The position numbers and the translations under genes are program-made. The notes under the pieces were generated by a model. The model was not told where the DNA came from. It saw nothing but the letters and a program-made list of their open reading frames with translations, and searched no databases. Shown here one piece after another: positions 23,261 to 36,249 of a stretch of 64,000 nt of DNA. This stretch comes from Populus alba (lineage: Eukaryota > Streptophyta > Magnoliopsida > Malpighiales > Salicaceae). The stretch spans positions 12,342,967-12,406,966 of the forward strand of contig NC_133299.1 of the NCBI RefSeq assembly GCF_005239225.2, read 5' to 3'. How positions within the stretch are numbered: the stretch's first letter is position 1; each line of letters opens with the position of its first letter.

Positions 23261-23569
23261 TATGAAGAATCATCTAACCATGGATGCATAAGCAAAGATT
23301 GAGCTGAGCCTAAGGGCTAAGGTAAGGGTCCATGGGTACCAATAACCGAAGCCTATATAGCTTTCAGTATTACTAGCCACTGGTCACCCTTCATACAGCG
23401 GTCCCATGTCTCCACTTTAGCGTCCATCCACAGTCACTCCTCGTGGTTCTAAACCATGGCCGCTCCTTGATGAAAGCAACAGCACACAGTGAGACCTATA
23501 GCAGTATAGCATGATAGCTCGCCCTCATCCTGGACCCAATTACTTGTCTTGTAACCATGGCAGGCTTTG
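23261..23569. other. GC-richer island between repeats, no gene named
   Basis: The stretch has balanced composition (for example catgtctccactttagcgtcc) unlike the flanking AT-rich repeats, but no frame long enough to call and no motif I recognise. Probably ancestral unique DNA left between insertions. Confidence 0.4.
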
Positions 23570-23800
23570 TAATTCCTTTTTTGCAAAGTGTTTATTTTTT
23601 TTAAAAGTATATTTTATTTAAAAATATATTAAAATAATTTTTTTAATTTTTAAAAAATTAATTTTGATTTTAGTACTTTAAAATAACCTGAAAACGTTAA
23701 AAAAAATTAATTTAAGGTAAATAAAAAAATAAAAAAAATTAATTTTTTAAAAAAATACTTTTAAAATACAAAAACAAAAATGTTTTATAAATCCATCTAG
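23570..23800 (-). repeat. AT-rich dispersed repeat, copy 7
   Basis: Reverse-oriented copy: tttttttaaaagtatattttatttaaaaatatattaaaa, then aaaaattaattttgattttag, then ttaatttaaggtaaataaaaaa and aaaatacaaaaacaaaaa at the end. Confidence 0.65.
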
Positions 23801-24299
23801 CCTGATACATCCCCTTGAATATATAGTATTCAGACTTTTCTGGTGTATCAAATTGAAAATTATGTTATTAATAACTATATGAATACAGTTTTATTTTTGT
23901 TTTAGAGAATCAATTGCATAGACCATGGAGTTGCCATTATACCAATGTTTTCGATATTTGACCATCAACATAATTGTATTCACAATTTTATTCAAATCTA
24001 TTTGCTTTAATCATACTCATTGACATTCCATGATGCTTAAAGTAAAATCATTCTCCAAGGTAAAGTGGCTTTGTCATCTTTCCCCAAAACCAAATATCTC
24101 ACATTTTCATTAAAGTCTCCATTATCTTGTCTAGCATCTCTCTTTTTCAAAAATAAATAAATTATCAATCGATAAAATCATTAAATCAATTAAATCTAAT
24201 AAAATTAACTTTCATTTAAAACTTTTAAAACTTAAAAATTATTTGTTTTCATGGTGCAAAAATATTTTTTAAAAATAAAACTTTACTTATAAACAAGAA
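23801..24299. other. Intergenic DNA, nothing recognised
   Basis: AT-rich sequence without coding signal or repeat structure that I can name. Confidence 0.4.
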
Positions 24300-24500
24300 A
24301 CTTCTGTTTGTTTTTGCGTTTTAAAAATATTTTAAAAAAAAATTTTTTTTTTGTTTCAAATTAAGATTTTTTATATTTTTAAATCATTTTGATGCGTTAA
24401 TATTAAAAATAATTTTTTAAAAAATAAAAAATATTATTTTAATATATTTTTAAATAAAAAATATTTTAAAAAACAATATAATTATAATTTTAATAACAGC
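24300..24500 (+). repeat. AT-rich dispersed repeat, copy 8 (best preserved)
   Basis: Reads tctgtttgtttttgcgtttta at its start and contains aaatcattttgatgcgttaat, then aaaaataattttttaaaaaa and the tail taaataaaaaatattttaaaa. I used it as the reference for orientation of the other copies. Confidence 0.7.
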
Positions 24501-25189
24501 AAAAAAACCTCCATGGACCCACCAATACTAAAGTCATGAGAAATGGCATCTCAACATTGATCCACAGTGTATCGCAGCATTTACAGCACAAGGACACGAC
24601 CAAGCCTCTGTTCACACTTCACAGCAATAAATTCAAAGCATTATCCAATTCCAGGCCAGAGAGAATGTACAGAAGAACGACACACGGCACGATCTTGCAT
24701 TGATAGACAGGCAATGGCCGCCGTCGAAGGTTCTTTAAACACATAACTTAATTTAATGATTTTGGTGGACTCTGTTTTCCTCTATTTAATGGCTTTCTGC
24801 TACTTTATCCTTACCAAGACGACAAAAGAGCATGCGCACATTAGTCTTTGCCTGGAAAGAGTTTGCTAAAGTAGTCATTAAGCACACTGTATTGCTCCAC
24901 CCAATCATCTTTTATCCATGTCTTTATATGTGATGACTTTTGTTTTTGGTGCAAATTAAAAAATAATTAGTTTATATATTATTGAGTTTTAAATTTTAAT
25001 TATGTAGAAATTAAAATAATCTGTTTTTCTCTTATAAATATATATTTTTTATTTATCTTCTATCCATAATAGTTTTATCCAAACACTTGTTTTATTTTTA
25101 GTTTTTATCATCTTGAAATCTCATTGAAGAATACTTTGTTAAAATCAAAACCACAACTGCAATTCTAAGAACTTGTTTTGTACTATCAT
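24501..25189. other. Intergenic DNA, no gene identified
   Basis: 24530-24740 is GC-richer but without an open frame; 24760-25189 is AT-rich. Nothing recognised. Confidence 0.4.
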
Positions 25190-25295
25190 ACAGATTATTT
25201 TTAAAAATATTTTTTTATTAAAATAATTAAAAATAAAAAGAAATTAACAGTTTATTAAAAAAATACTTTTTTAAACATAAAAAGAAACAGATTCC
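25190..25295 (-). repeat. AT-rich dispersed repeat, copy 9 (partial)
   Basis: Short reverse-oriented piece with ttttttattaaaataatt and cataaaaagaaacagattccag at the end; the middle of the family pattern is missing. Confidence 0.4.
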
Positions 25296-25619
25296 AGACA
25301 CACACAAAGAGGCAACAAGGAGGAGGATGCATAAGCACCCACCTAGCAAGTTAGTGGTGCTGTGAAGAATCCTTGGCTTTATTTTTGCAGCACTACCAAA
25401 GAAAAAATCATAAATAATTCAAAAAGGCAAAAGAAAGGACTCCTGAAAATAGAGTGGAGTGGAGGTACATACAACTCGCTAAGTGGTTGGTCCAAGTGTC
25501 CTTTTAGAAGTCAGTTCAAGACAAGACAAAAACGCGTGGATGCAATTGAGAGTAGAGTTGATATCTGTCTTCGAATTAATTAGGGTGTTTGACAACTGGA
25601 TTCCTTTTTTCGTTATTTC

Positions 25620-25840
25620 ATTAATGCCCTCCTATGTTTTGCATTATTTCATCTTTTGCCTGTATGCAATCAATGATTCTTTTTTCTGTCACAAATTGTT
25701 TTTGAAAATACGGTTAGACCAAATTCCCAAAAATATTTTTTATTAATGCCCTCTCTTTTATATTTCGCGTTATTTCATCTTTTGCCTGTATGCAATCAAT
25801 GATTCTTTTCTTTTTTTCAATGCAATCAATGATTCTTTTC
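25620..25840. repeat. Short direct repeats upstream of the lectin gene
   Basis: A block beginning attaatgccctc and ending tgcaatcaatgattctttt occurs at 25620-25683 and again at 25742-25809, with a third partial copy (atgcaatcaatgattctttt) at 25820-25839. The block is about 65 bases long with a period near 122. It lies about 350-560 bases before the lectin start codon. Confidence 0.65.
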
Positions 25841-26182
25841 ATTCTTCACGTTTGATTGGTCAAGCGACGTGAAAAATCCCAATAACCTATTTGCAAAATA
25901 AAAAAGACATAGGGGTATGGTTGCAAAATAAGCTATTCCCTCACGCAGCAGCAACCCAGAGAAAGTGGGTCAGAGAGTTTCAGAAGGGAGTAAACGTATT
26001 TAATTTTCACAACCTCCGAGCTAGCCTCCCCAATATTCTTTGCTTTCATTCTTCGGTTTCTACAGTCTACAAGCCCCGATAAAAGTAAAGTCACCTACTT
26101 GTAAATGGGTTCACCTCACAAACCCTAGAAATCTCACTACGCCAAGCAAACCCAGATTCAGCTGAAGAAACCCAGTTCAGCC

Positions 26183-27250
26183 ATGGCCAAGTTCAACATT
26201 CCCACCTGCTTAACGGTGCTTACTTTCATGATTTCTCACTTGAAAATGCTAAATGCTGGCTCAAGTTACTCCTTTTCCTTTGAAACTTTTGATAAAAATC
26301 CAAACTTTCAGTCCAACATTGCTCTTTATGGTGATGCGAAGGTTGTTGGTAACGGTTCTCTTCAACTCACTCGCGCAGTGAGTTCAAGTGCTGGACGAGT
26401 CATGTACAAGCAACCCATCAAGCTTGTTGAAGGTATTTCTGGAAATATGGTTTCCTTTTCCACTAGTTTCTCATTCTTGATGTCACCTGATGATGGAGAT
26501 GGTTTGGCTCTTTTTTTTGTTCCTAGTGGTTTTTATGCGAGGATGTTTGATAACAGCCCATTTGGGCTATATTTAGGATCAGAGAAAAGTAGTCCTAAAT
26601 TTGTTGCTGTTGAATTTGACACGACGAGGGATGCTAAATTTGGTGATTTGAATGATAACCATGTGGGAATTGACGTGGGTGGTTTTGTGTCAGTTAAAGT
26701 GAGAAATGTTTCGTCCAATAATATGGTTTTGAATAGTGGAAAAAAATTGCATTCTTGGATTGATTATGAAGCGGGCTCGAAAATATTAGAGGTTAGATTG
26801 AGTCAATCTGGTGATACAAAGCCAATTGATCCACTGCTCTCTTACCCAATTGACTTATCAAAAATGCTCAATGATGAGAGGGTTTTGATAGGCTTGAGCT
26901 CATCAAATGGAAATTCGTCTCAGACTTGCTTCCTCTATTCATGGAGCTTAAAGCTAAGGCATGTCCCCCATTGGATGCACTCTGAGCCACTGGACCCTCG
27001 GGCTTTTGCTAAACGTGCGAAACCAGTGGTAGTTCAAAAGAAGAGTGATTGTATTTTAAAAATCCTTGCTGCAATGATTTTTGGAACTGCTTGTGGAGCA
27101 CTGGGAGCATTCATGGTGTTATATCTTTGGACCATATTTGGAAATAGGCGCCCAGTTGTGCCAGAAGAGTGTTCTGCCCACCCTGGGGATTTTGAATACA
27201 AGAAAGTCAAAGTAGTTGTAGATAAAGCCGTCCAAGATGTCAAGCTTTAG
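26183..27250 (+). CDS. Membrane-anchored legume-lectin-domain protein
   Basis: Single-exon gene of 355 residues. Residues 1-26 form a signal peptide (hydrophobic CLTVLTFMISHL). Residues 28-262 are a legume-type lectin beta-sandwich (Lectin_legB): SFETFD near the start, then VAVEFD at 141-146 and NHVGIDV about 15 residues later, the region that carries the Mn/Ca ligands. One hydrophobic helix at about 291-318 (ILAAMIFGTACGALGAFMVL) anchors it, leaving a tail of about 37 residues. The kinase domain of lectin receptor kinases is absent, and the tail is too short to hold one. The frame is intact, so this is a lectin-only surface protein, resembling small Arabidopsis legume-lectin proteins linked to salicylate responses. 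Sugar specificity cannot be read. ATG lies in good context (cagccatggcc). Confidence 0.9.
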   Translation: MAKFNIPTCLTVLTFMISHLKMLNAGSSYSFSFETFDKNPNFQSNIALYGDAKVVGNGSLQLTRAVSSSAGRVMYKQPIKLVEGISGNMVSFSTSFSFLMSPDDGDGLALFFVPSGFYARMFDNSPFGLYLGSEKSSPKFVAVEFDTTRDAKFGDLNDNHVGIDVGGFVSVKVRNVSSNNMVLNSGKKLHSWIDYEAGSKILEVRLSQSGDTKPIDPLLSYPIDLSKMLNDERVLIGLSSSNGNSSQTCFLYSWSLKLRHVPHWMHSEPLDPRAFAKRAKPVVVQKKSDCILKILAAMIFGTACGALGAFMVLYLWTIFGNRRPVVPEECSAHPGDFEYKKVKVVVDKAVQDVKL

Positions 27251-28077
27251 GTACTGGAGCTTAGATCTGCCGGAGGCTTGTATTGTAAATTCCTGTTCTT
27301 TTATTTTCTTCTTCTTGGTACTTGTTTTAGCAGGTTTTGTTTTGTTGTTGTAACTGATGGTTAATTGTCCAAATGTAGTTTTTGCATCTTGTCTAATCAT
27401 GGGAGCACTGAAATTTAACTTTGAATTGAAGAAATGGCGTGTAGATTAATTCATTTTGAGAAGGTTTCACTTGCTTAATGTAGCCTTTATTGTATTAATT
27501 ACCCTGTTTCTCTTTGGTTTATCCTGCATGTTTAGGGATCAAAAACTTGATTTATTCTGCGGTCAACTTTCATATATATTTTTTTCAACTCGCTGATTCA
27601 TATAATTTCCCACATTTGATTCCTAACTTTCAAATTGTGACGAAAGATCCACGCAGACCACTGGATTGTCATTGCTTTATAGCGTAACAGAGCAAGCTAT
27701 CAAATTCCTCAGCTACGTGCTACTGTAGTCATTCCGTAATTGTGATCTTTCTGGCTGTTGGTGCTAGACTACATTTATATACAAGATGAAAAATTGACAT
27801 CCAAATACTTCTTTTCTGTTGATCATTTTTAAAGAGTCAAAAGTAAGAACTATGAATGATAGCCAGATCTACGACTGTGGAGTTTTCTCGAGTTAAGATT
27901 TTCTCAAGTTAGCATTTTTATCTCTAGATACTGTATGAACCATTGCCAGATTTGTTTAGATTGAACGCAGTCATTTCACTATGTTGTGAATGGGAAGTAG
28001 ATTCCAGGAATTGCTCTTCTGTGACATTGTTGTACTGTCAACTTATGTTAAGAATGTGAAACCTTGGTATTTCAGAA
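27251..28077. other. 3' flank of the lectin gene
   Basis: Probable 3' untranslated region to about 27400 followed by unique DNA. No open frame of note. It separates the lectin gene from a degenerate copy of its own 3' end. Confidence 0.45.
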
Positions 28078-28262
28078 TGGTGGTCTTATGAGAATGTTTG
28101 TTGCAATGCTCTTTGGTACTGCTAGTGGAATACTGGGGCAATTGTTTATGTTATATCAATGGACCTATCTTTGACAATAGGAATCCATTGGTGCGAGAGG
28201 AGTGTTCCCCGCACCTACTTGATTCTGAAGGCTGCAGTAGCTGTGGGGGCAACCATGGATGT
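28078..28262 (+). pseudogene. Degenerate duplicate of the lectin 3' end
   Basis: The stretch parallels 27055-27240 of the lectin gene: RMFVAMLFGTASGILG matches the membrane helix, MLYQWT matches VLYLWT, NRNPLV matches NRRPVV and EECSPH matches EECSAH. Frames shift at least once near 28165-28200 and there are stops. Only the membrane helix and tail are present; the lectin domain is missing. It indicates an old local tandem duplication followed by loss. Confidence 0.7.
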
Positions 28263-28790
28263 ATGAGGTGAGGTTCTGGGTTTTGTTGGATTTTTTGTTG
28301 TAAATTGATGTCCTTTTCATGTCCCCGGTTTTCTTGCTTTTGTTGTTCTATAATGGATTGAACATTTGTAGTTTTTAGTTACACATTGTCCAGTAATTGG
28401 AACATTGTTATTAAATTTTATAACTCAAACATTTTCAAACCTTCTCAAAAGTTATACGAAGACCTAGATCGCAGGTTGGTCAGGTCAAGTTATGAATTAA
28501 TAAGTTCATCTAAATTTTTTATTAAAATGTCATTTAAGGTTCTTTAATATAAACATTTGGTTCAAAATAAAACCTAACCGGGGTTAGGTTTTAGACCAGT
28601 GGATCACGTGTTGAAATGTCACAACCAACATATTATTGTGGTTAAATTGAGAAAAGTGATATTAACATGTCTGCATGATATTTTGTGGTACTCAGCAATA
28701 TAAACACATAAGAAACAATGAAAACTGTGTTTTTCATTTGTACTTTACATATACTGCTTCAACCTATTTATAAAATACAATTCAGATAAC
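28263..28790. other. Intergenic DNA with old repeat traces
   Basis: 28475-28640 contains phrases (gacctagatcgcaggttggtcaggtcaag, aaaacctaaccggggttagg) typical in my memory of an old dispersed plant repeat. No coding signal. Confidence 0.35.
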
Positions 28791-28796
28791 ACATTT

Positions 28797-29032
28797 TGAG
28801 ACATGAGAAGCTACATAATTTGAAAGTTCCTCCAGATCACGCACCTCCTTTTGTTTGATATATAATTAACAACTTGACTTTTGGTGTCCATATCTACAAC
28901 ATTACCGGTAGAGGATAGAGGTGCTGATATTTGTCTGCCTTGATTTGACTTGATATTATCTGCAGCATCAACTTTATCAATATCGGCTGCATTATTTTCA
29001 GGAGATTCAATTCCTTCAATAAGCCTCCTCAA
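28797..29032 (-). other. Exon-like orphan coding fragment, unrecognised
   Basis: On the minus strand a good splice acceptor (cccttttcag) at about 29033 is followed by an open frame LRRLIEGIESPENNAADIDK and onward for about 65 codons. A one-base shift near 28850 would continue it as KEVRDLEELSNYVASHVSK. The composition (acidic, hydrophilic, few rare residues) looks like real protein. No further exons were found on either side. It may be a fragment of a host gene or a dead exon. I do not recognise the family. Confidence 0.35.
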
Positions 29033-29259
29033 CTGAAAAGGGCAGTATCTGGATGAATTTATGCGTGTTTTAATAAATTTTATATCTCTTTAAGTTAATG
29101 ACTATATAAGTTTTAAGTGGTTTTGAGATTGGTAAAATTTAAAATGATAATCTCTAAAAGTAAATCCAGAACTTGATTAGTTGAGTTATATCTTTCAGGA
29201 TTACTAAAAAAAACTATTTTTTTTTTAATCAAATGTAAGAAATTTTATAAATCAAAATG

Positions 29260-30072
29260 AAACAAGGCTGGAGACCAACAAGTCATACTATATATATATA
29301 TATAAAGGCTAGGGGAACAACCTTCTTTAAACAAAACATTACAGAACCTAACAAAAAACTGCAGTAAAGCAACTCAAACTGCGCCACATTGGCTCCATAA
29401 AAAGCAAGGCTCCTCTATTGGTAGGAGACACCAACAACAGGACACAGATCACAAACAAGCAGCATAAAGACTAGCTACAACAGCAACAACTGGAAGGGCA
29501 GTTCTTGTACATGAGGGTTGTTGCATAACAAACGAATATGACCAACAACTAATAGTTTTGTAAGAAGATCTGTCAGCTGATCTCGTGTAGACAAGAAAGA
29601 TACTGTAAATTTTTTTTTTTTAGATAACTTAATCATGAACATATTGAAAATCAATTTAATATGTTTTGTTTATGCATGAAAAACAGGATTGAAAGACAAA
29701 TATGTGCTTCATTGTCACACCAGAGAGTTTGACATATAAGCAATGGAAAAGAAATGGTGGACAATAGAGAGTGAAGCCATTGAATTTCAGTTGCTTTGTT
29801 GGACAATAATTTATATTTTGACTCGTAAGTGCTATGAGCAACTGTCTGCTGGTACTTGCAGCTCCAAGAGATAGGGTTTTTGCCATGAAACACACAATAG
29901 ACACCAATACTGCGATGATCATCAATATCCCTAACCTAATCAACGTCATTATAACCATAATGAGAATGATTAGATTGACTTGTTATCTGTAGGCCATATA
30001 AAATTGTATCTTTAAGATATCTAAGGATCATTTTAACAGTTTGCCAATGTAGAACTCGAGGCTGGTGCATAT
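29260..30072 (-). pseudogene. Ty1/copia reverse transcriptase C-terminus and RNase H remnant
   Basis: Reading leftward from 30072: MHQPRVLHWQTVKMILRYLK (end of the RT domain), then DDHRSIGVYCVFHGKNPISW and a VAHSTYESKYKLLSNKATE-like stretch (RNase H), then LWCDNEA, and a TRDQLTDLLTKLL-like end near 29590. Each is a standard landmark of copia polyproteins. Frameshifts occur (for example near 29900) and the 5' three quarters of the element are absent, so it is dead. The right-hand break at about 30072 coincides with unrelated AT-rich DNA, suggesting a later insertion or deletion. Confidence 0.75.
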
Positions 30073-33346
<3,274 letters not shown>

Positions 33347-33358
33347 CACCCCCCAACC
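33347..33358 (-). other. Polypurine tract of the Ty3/gypsy element
   Basis: The minus strand reads ggttggggggtg immediately before the 3' LTR start (tgattagtac), the place where plus-strand DNA synthesis is primed during reverse transcription. Confidence 0.75.
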
Positions 33359-33722
33359 AGCTTATTACTAGTCCCTAGTAATCTAAAGCGTTAAAATAGA
33401 GAAACAATTTGCAAGTTCCACAAAGCAAGGCATTCATCATTCAACTTCCATTAATCTATCCAGATAAACAAACTCTCATTAAATTTATATTCCTGCTTCA
33501 TACTTCGTAAACAAGATATTAATAAACCTTCTTTTTGTGTGCTCAATGAAAACATAGATGATGGGGCTTTTGTTGGAAGAAAACAATATTATGTTCAAAT
33601 GTTTAAGGTGAACTTCCTTGGGTTGGGATTTTTTTCTTCTTTTTTTTTTTTTTTTCTCTTTTTTTTTTCTTTTTATTTTCTTTTTATTTATATACACATA
33701 CAACTTAAAACACAATGTATCT

Positions 33723-33970
33723 TTAACCCATGTAACGAGTTTTAGGCTAATGACTCCCAGACCAGTTGGTCTTAGGGCATTAGGTGTTGAGACACCCCTA
33801 CGAGCTTAACAACTCGGGTTGCAGATACTGATACGTAGATAGTGCAATGTTTGATTCCCTTAAGCTTTTCTCCTTAACCCATGTAACAAGCTTTGGGCCA
33901 ATAGCTCCCAAGTCAGTTGACTTTAGGGTATTAGGTGTTAAAACACCCCTTCGGGCTTAATTGCTTAGGT
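33723..33970. repeat. Tandem repeat in the 3' untranslated part of the gypsy element
   Basis: A segment beginning ttaacccatgtaac and including ggtcttagggcattaggtgtt / gactttagggtattaggtgtt occurs twice, at 33723-33830 and 33874-33970 (period 151), with roughly 80% identity. Tandem repeats between the last gene and the 3' LTR are known in large plant gypsy elements. Confidence 0.7.
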
Positions 33971-34606
33971 TAGGGAGGCTACGAAACCAAACTTATCCAC
34001 GTTTTATTATCATCAATACTATCTTTTTTTTTTTTTCTTTGCAAATTATATACTATCCTTTTCCCTTAGTTGTTACCTTCAACAAAAGAACATAATTAAT
34101 GTAATAATCCAATGTGCAACCCACAATCATATGTTAAAGTGTGTGTGTGAAAATGAAGGTTTAATAATACTTGTTAAATGAGTATAGGAGCAGAATCAAG
34201 TGATAACAATGTGAGAGTTTGTAAACCTGAATATTTCAAGAAGTATTATGATAGACCTTGGTAATGAAACTTACTAAGATGCGTCTCTAGAGTCAATAAA
34301 ATTGATTCCATACTCTGCCATCCTAATAACAATTTTGTCAAATGGTTTTAATAATAGCAAAAACAGTTAGCAAGTTAGTATTTTTTTTTTTTTTAAACTA
34401 CTACCCTCTCCCCCCAACCAAAACGAGACATTGTCCTCAATGTTCGAAGGTAGAAAGATAGAGTATAAAAGACATCACCTGAAACAGCGAACAATGACAA
34501 ACCTGAAACACACTTAAACAAACATAAGAAGTAACAAAACAAAAATAATATGCTATTAATAAAACCAAAAGACACAAGGTTTCACAGATGAAGGCTCAAA
34601 TCTAAT

Positions 34607-35237
34607 CTAAGCTTTTTTACGGCTTTCCTTAGTTGACCAATCTAGACGACTCATGCAGGGATCAATGACAGGGATGAAAGATTGTAGTTGGTCAATCAAT
34701 TGTTCAGCAGTAGCAGCAGAGATTATGATTCGTCGTGCCGAAGATGTTAGAAATTCCTGTTCCACAGCTTGATCAAGGAAAGACAGCAACTTATCATAAA
34801 AACCATTAACATTTAACAAACCTATGGGTTTATGGTGAATGTGCAGTTGGGCCCAAGATGAAATATGAAAGATCTCTTCCAATGTGCCCAGACCACCTGG
34901 TAAGGCAATGAAGGCATCAGCATGGTTAAACATGGTATTCAGTCGGTCAGACATTGTTGGGACCTGTAGTTCTTCTCCAATTGTTTTTTCCAATGATGTC
35001 CCCATTTGCTAAAGCTTTGGGGACAACCCCCAAAACTTGACTGCCTCCTAAAAATGCAGCCATTGACACACCTCCCATTAACCCAAGGCTACCTCCCCCA
35101 TACACTAAATGAATCTTTCTCTCAGCTAGTACCCGGCCAAGATGATTTGCTGATTCTAAAAACTCTTTTTCTTTCCCAGAACTGGATCCACCGAAAACAC
35201 AAATATTTCTTATATGATGACTTGAGGAACCTGCCAT
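34607..35237 (-). CDS. LOG-family cytokinin riboside 5'-monophosphate phosphoribohydrolase carried by a retrotransposon
   Basis: LOG enzymes cleave ribose 5-phosphate from cytokinin nucleotides, releasing active cytokinin in cytosol and nucleus. About 210 residues, the normal size. Motifs in order: ICVFGGSSSGKE (family start), LVYGGGSLGLMG, LGVVPKAL, then the signature PGGLGTLEE (PGGxGTxxE) and PIGLLNVNGFYD, with a conserved C-terminal region ending ...RLDW. There are no introns, whereas plant LOG genes I know have several, so this is processed or retro-derived. A run of six T on the plus strand (34984-34989) shifts the frame by one base after GDIIGK. In this element many such differences lie in homopolymers, so it may be a sequencing error rather than a true lesion. 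The gene has the same sense as the element and lies between integrase and 3' LTR. Confidence 0.85.
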
Positions 35238-35300
35238 TTCTACACACTTCTATATTTGATGAATATATGGGATGAGTAGAAATGAAGGGAAGGAAGAGAA

Positions 35301-35311
35301 GAATTTATAGA
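35301..35311 (-). promoter_or_regulatory. TATA-like box before the captured LOG gene
   Basis: The minus strand reads tctataaattc about 65-75 bases before the LOG ATG, followed by a pyrimidine-rich leader (cttctcttccttcccttc). A CT repeat (ctctctctc, plus strand 35373-35383) lies further upstream. This looks like a host core promoter, suggesting that the LOG segment was taken up together with upstream DNA. Confidence 0.45.
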
Positions 35312-35439
35312 TGAAAAAGTGAAAATGCAATCATACCACCTATATGTAGGCCAGCTGTAGTCTCACAAACTCTCTCTCTCTTTATTAATTATTTATTTTG
35401 AAAAAAGCATGTATGTACAGGTAGTTTGTGATTTGTGGC

Positions 35440-36060
35440 TCACATCTTCCCTTGGTTTTACGTCCAAGAACGGCTTAAACGCCCTCTATGGGTCGGGGAT
35501 AGGCTTCCCATCCAGTTTTTCTTAAAAACTGGCAAACAGGGTCTTTTTTTAGTCAGATTCCCAAGACTAAGTCGATCATGTTCTTTATGGAATTGTGGCC
35601 ATAAATCATGAATTACACGATGTACATCTCCACTAGGATGCGTCTCAAGGGTCAACAAAAGATTATCTAAAGACCCCTTACTCAGGCCATCCTTAATGAA
35701 TTGTATCTTATCTTCACGGTTTAACAGATACCATTCCTAAAGAACGACATGTTGCATTACAAGTCCATCTGGCACATCTGTGACAGACTTTCAGTCGTTT
35801 GCACGACGTTTCTTTGCAAAAGTGCTTTTAACCTGTTCCAGGCATGTGTGAAATGAAAGAATTGGATGACTCACCTGATAATCGAACCTTTGCTTCAATT
35901 AACCAAACGGATATCTTCAGGAATTCCATGATTCATTAACAACCTCAATCTTGCACACCTAGCACGGTAAATTTTATTAATCGCATTTGGAGGCAAAGCG
36001 GGAAAATACCTTTTCAACTTTTCAAAGAGTGGTGTCCATTTTCAAAAGAGAATTAGAGAA
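35440..36060 (-). pseudogene. Unassigned coding-like region between integrase and LOG
   Basis: Frames on the minus strand give plausible protein: FPALPPNAINKIYRARCARL near 36005-35945, and an open frame from 35658 to 35458 reading LTLETHPSGDVHRVIHDLW and onward to LPVFKKNWMGSLSPTH. Stops interrupt the rest. In Athila-type elements this slot often holds an env-like gene, but I do not recognise envelope features (no signal peptide or membrane helix seen). It might be an env-slot relic, or a second captured gene. Confidence 0.4.
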
Positions 36061-36249
36061 GCGATTCAAAGAAGGAAGAAAGAGCTAAGAATTATACAAA
36101 ACATATACAGATATCAGTTATTTGGGAAACTGAAAAAAAACCGACTTAAGTCACGGAGTACCGTTATCCGCCATTTGACCGGGGTGAAAGAGAGACTAGC
36201 AAAACAACAAAACACAAAACAATGTGAGAAAAAGAATCAATCTTTATAT

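Noticed and set aside
33485..33809. Frames rich in Lys or Phe around 33600
   Set aside because: Produced by poly-T/poly-A runs in the untranslated part of the gypsy element.
34607..35237. LOG gene as an ordinary host gene into which the element nested
   Set aside because: It lies between integrase and the purine tract of one element with matching target duplications outside both LTRs, has the element's sense and lacks introns, so it is internal cargo.
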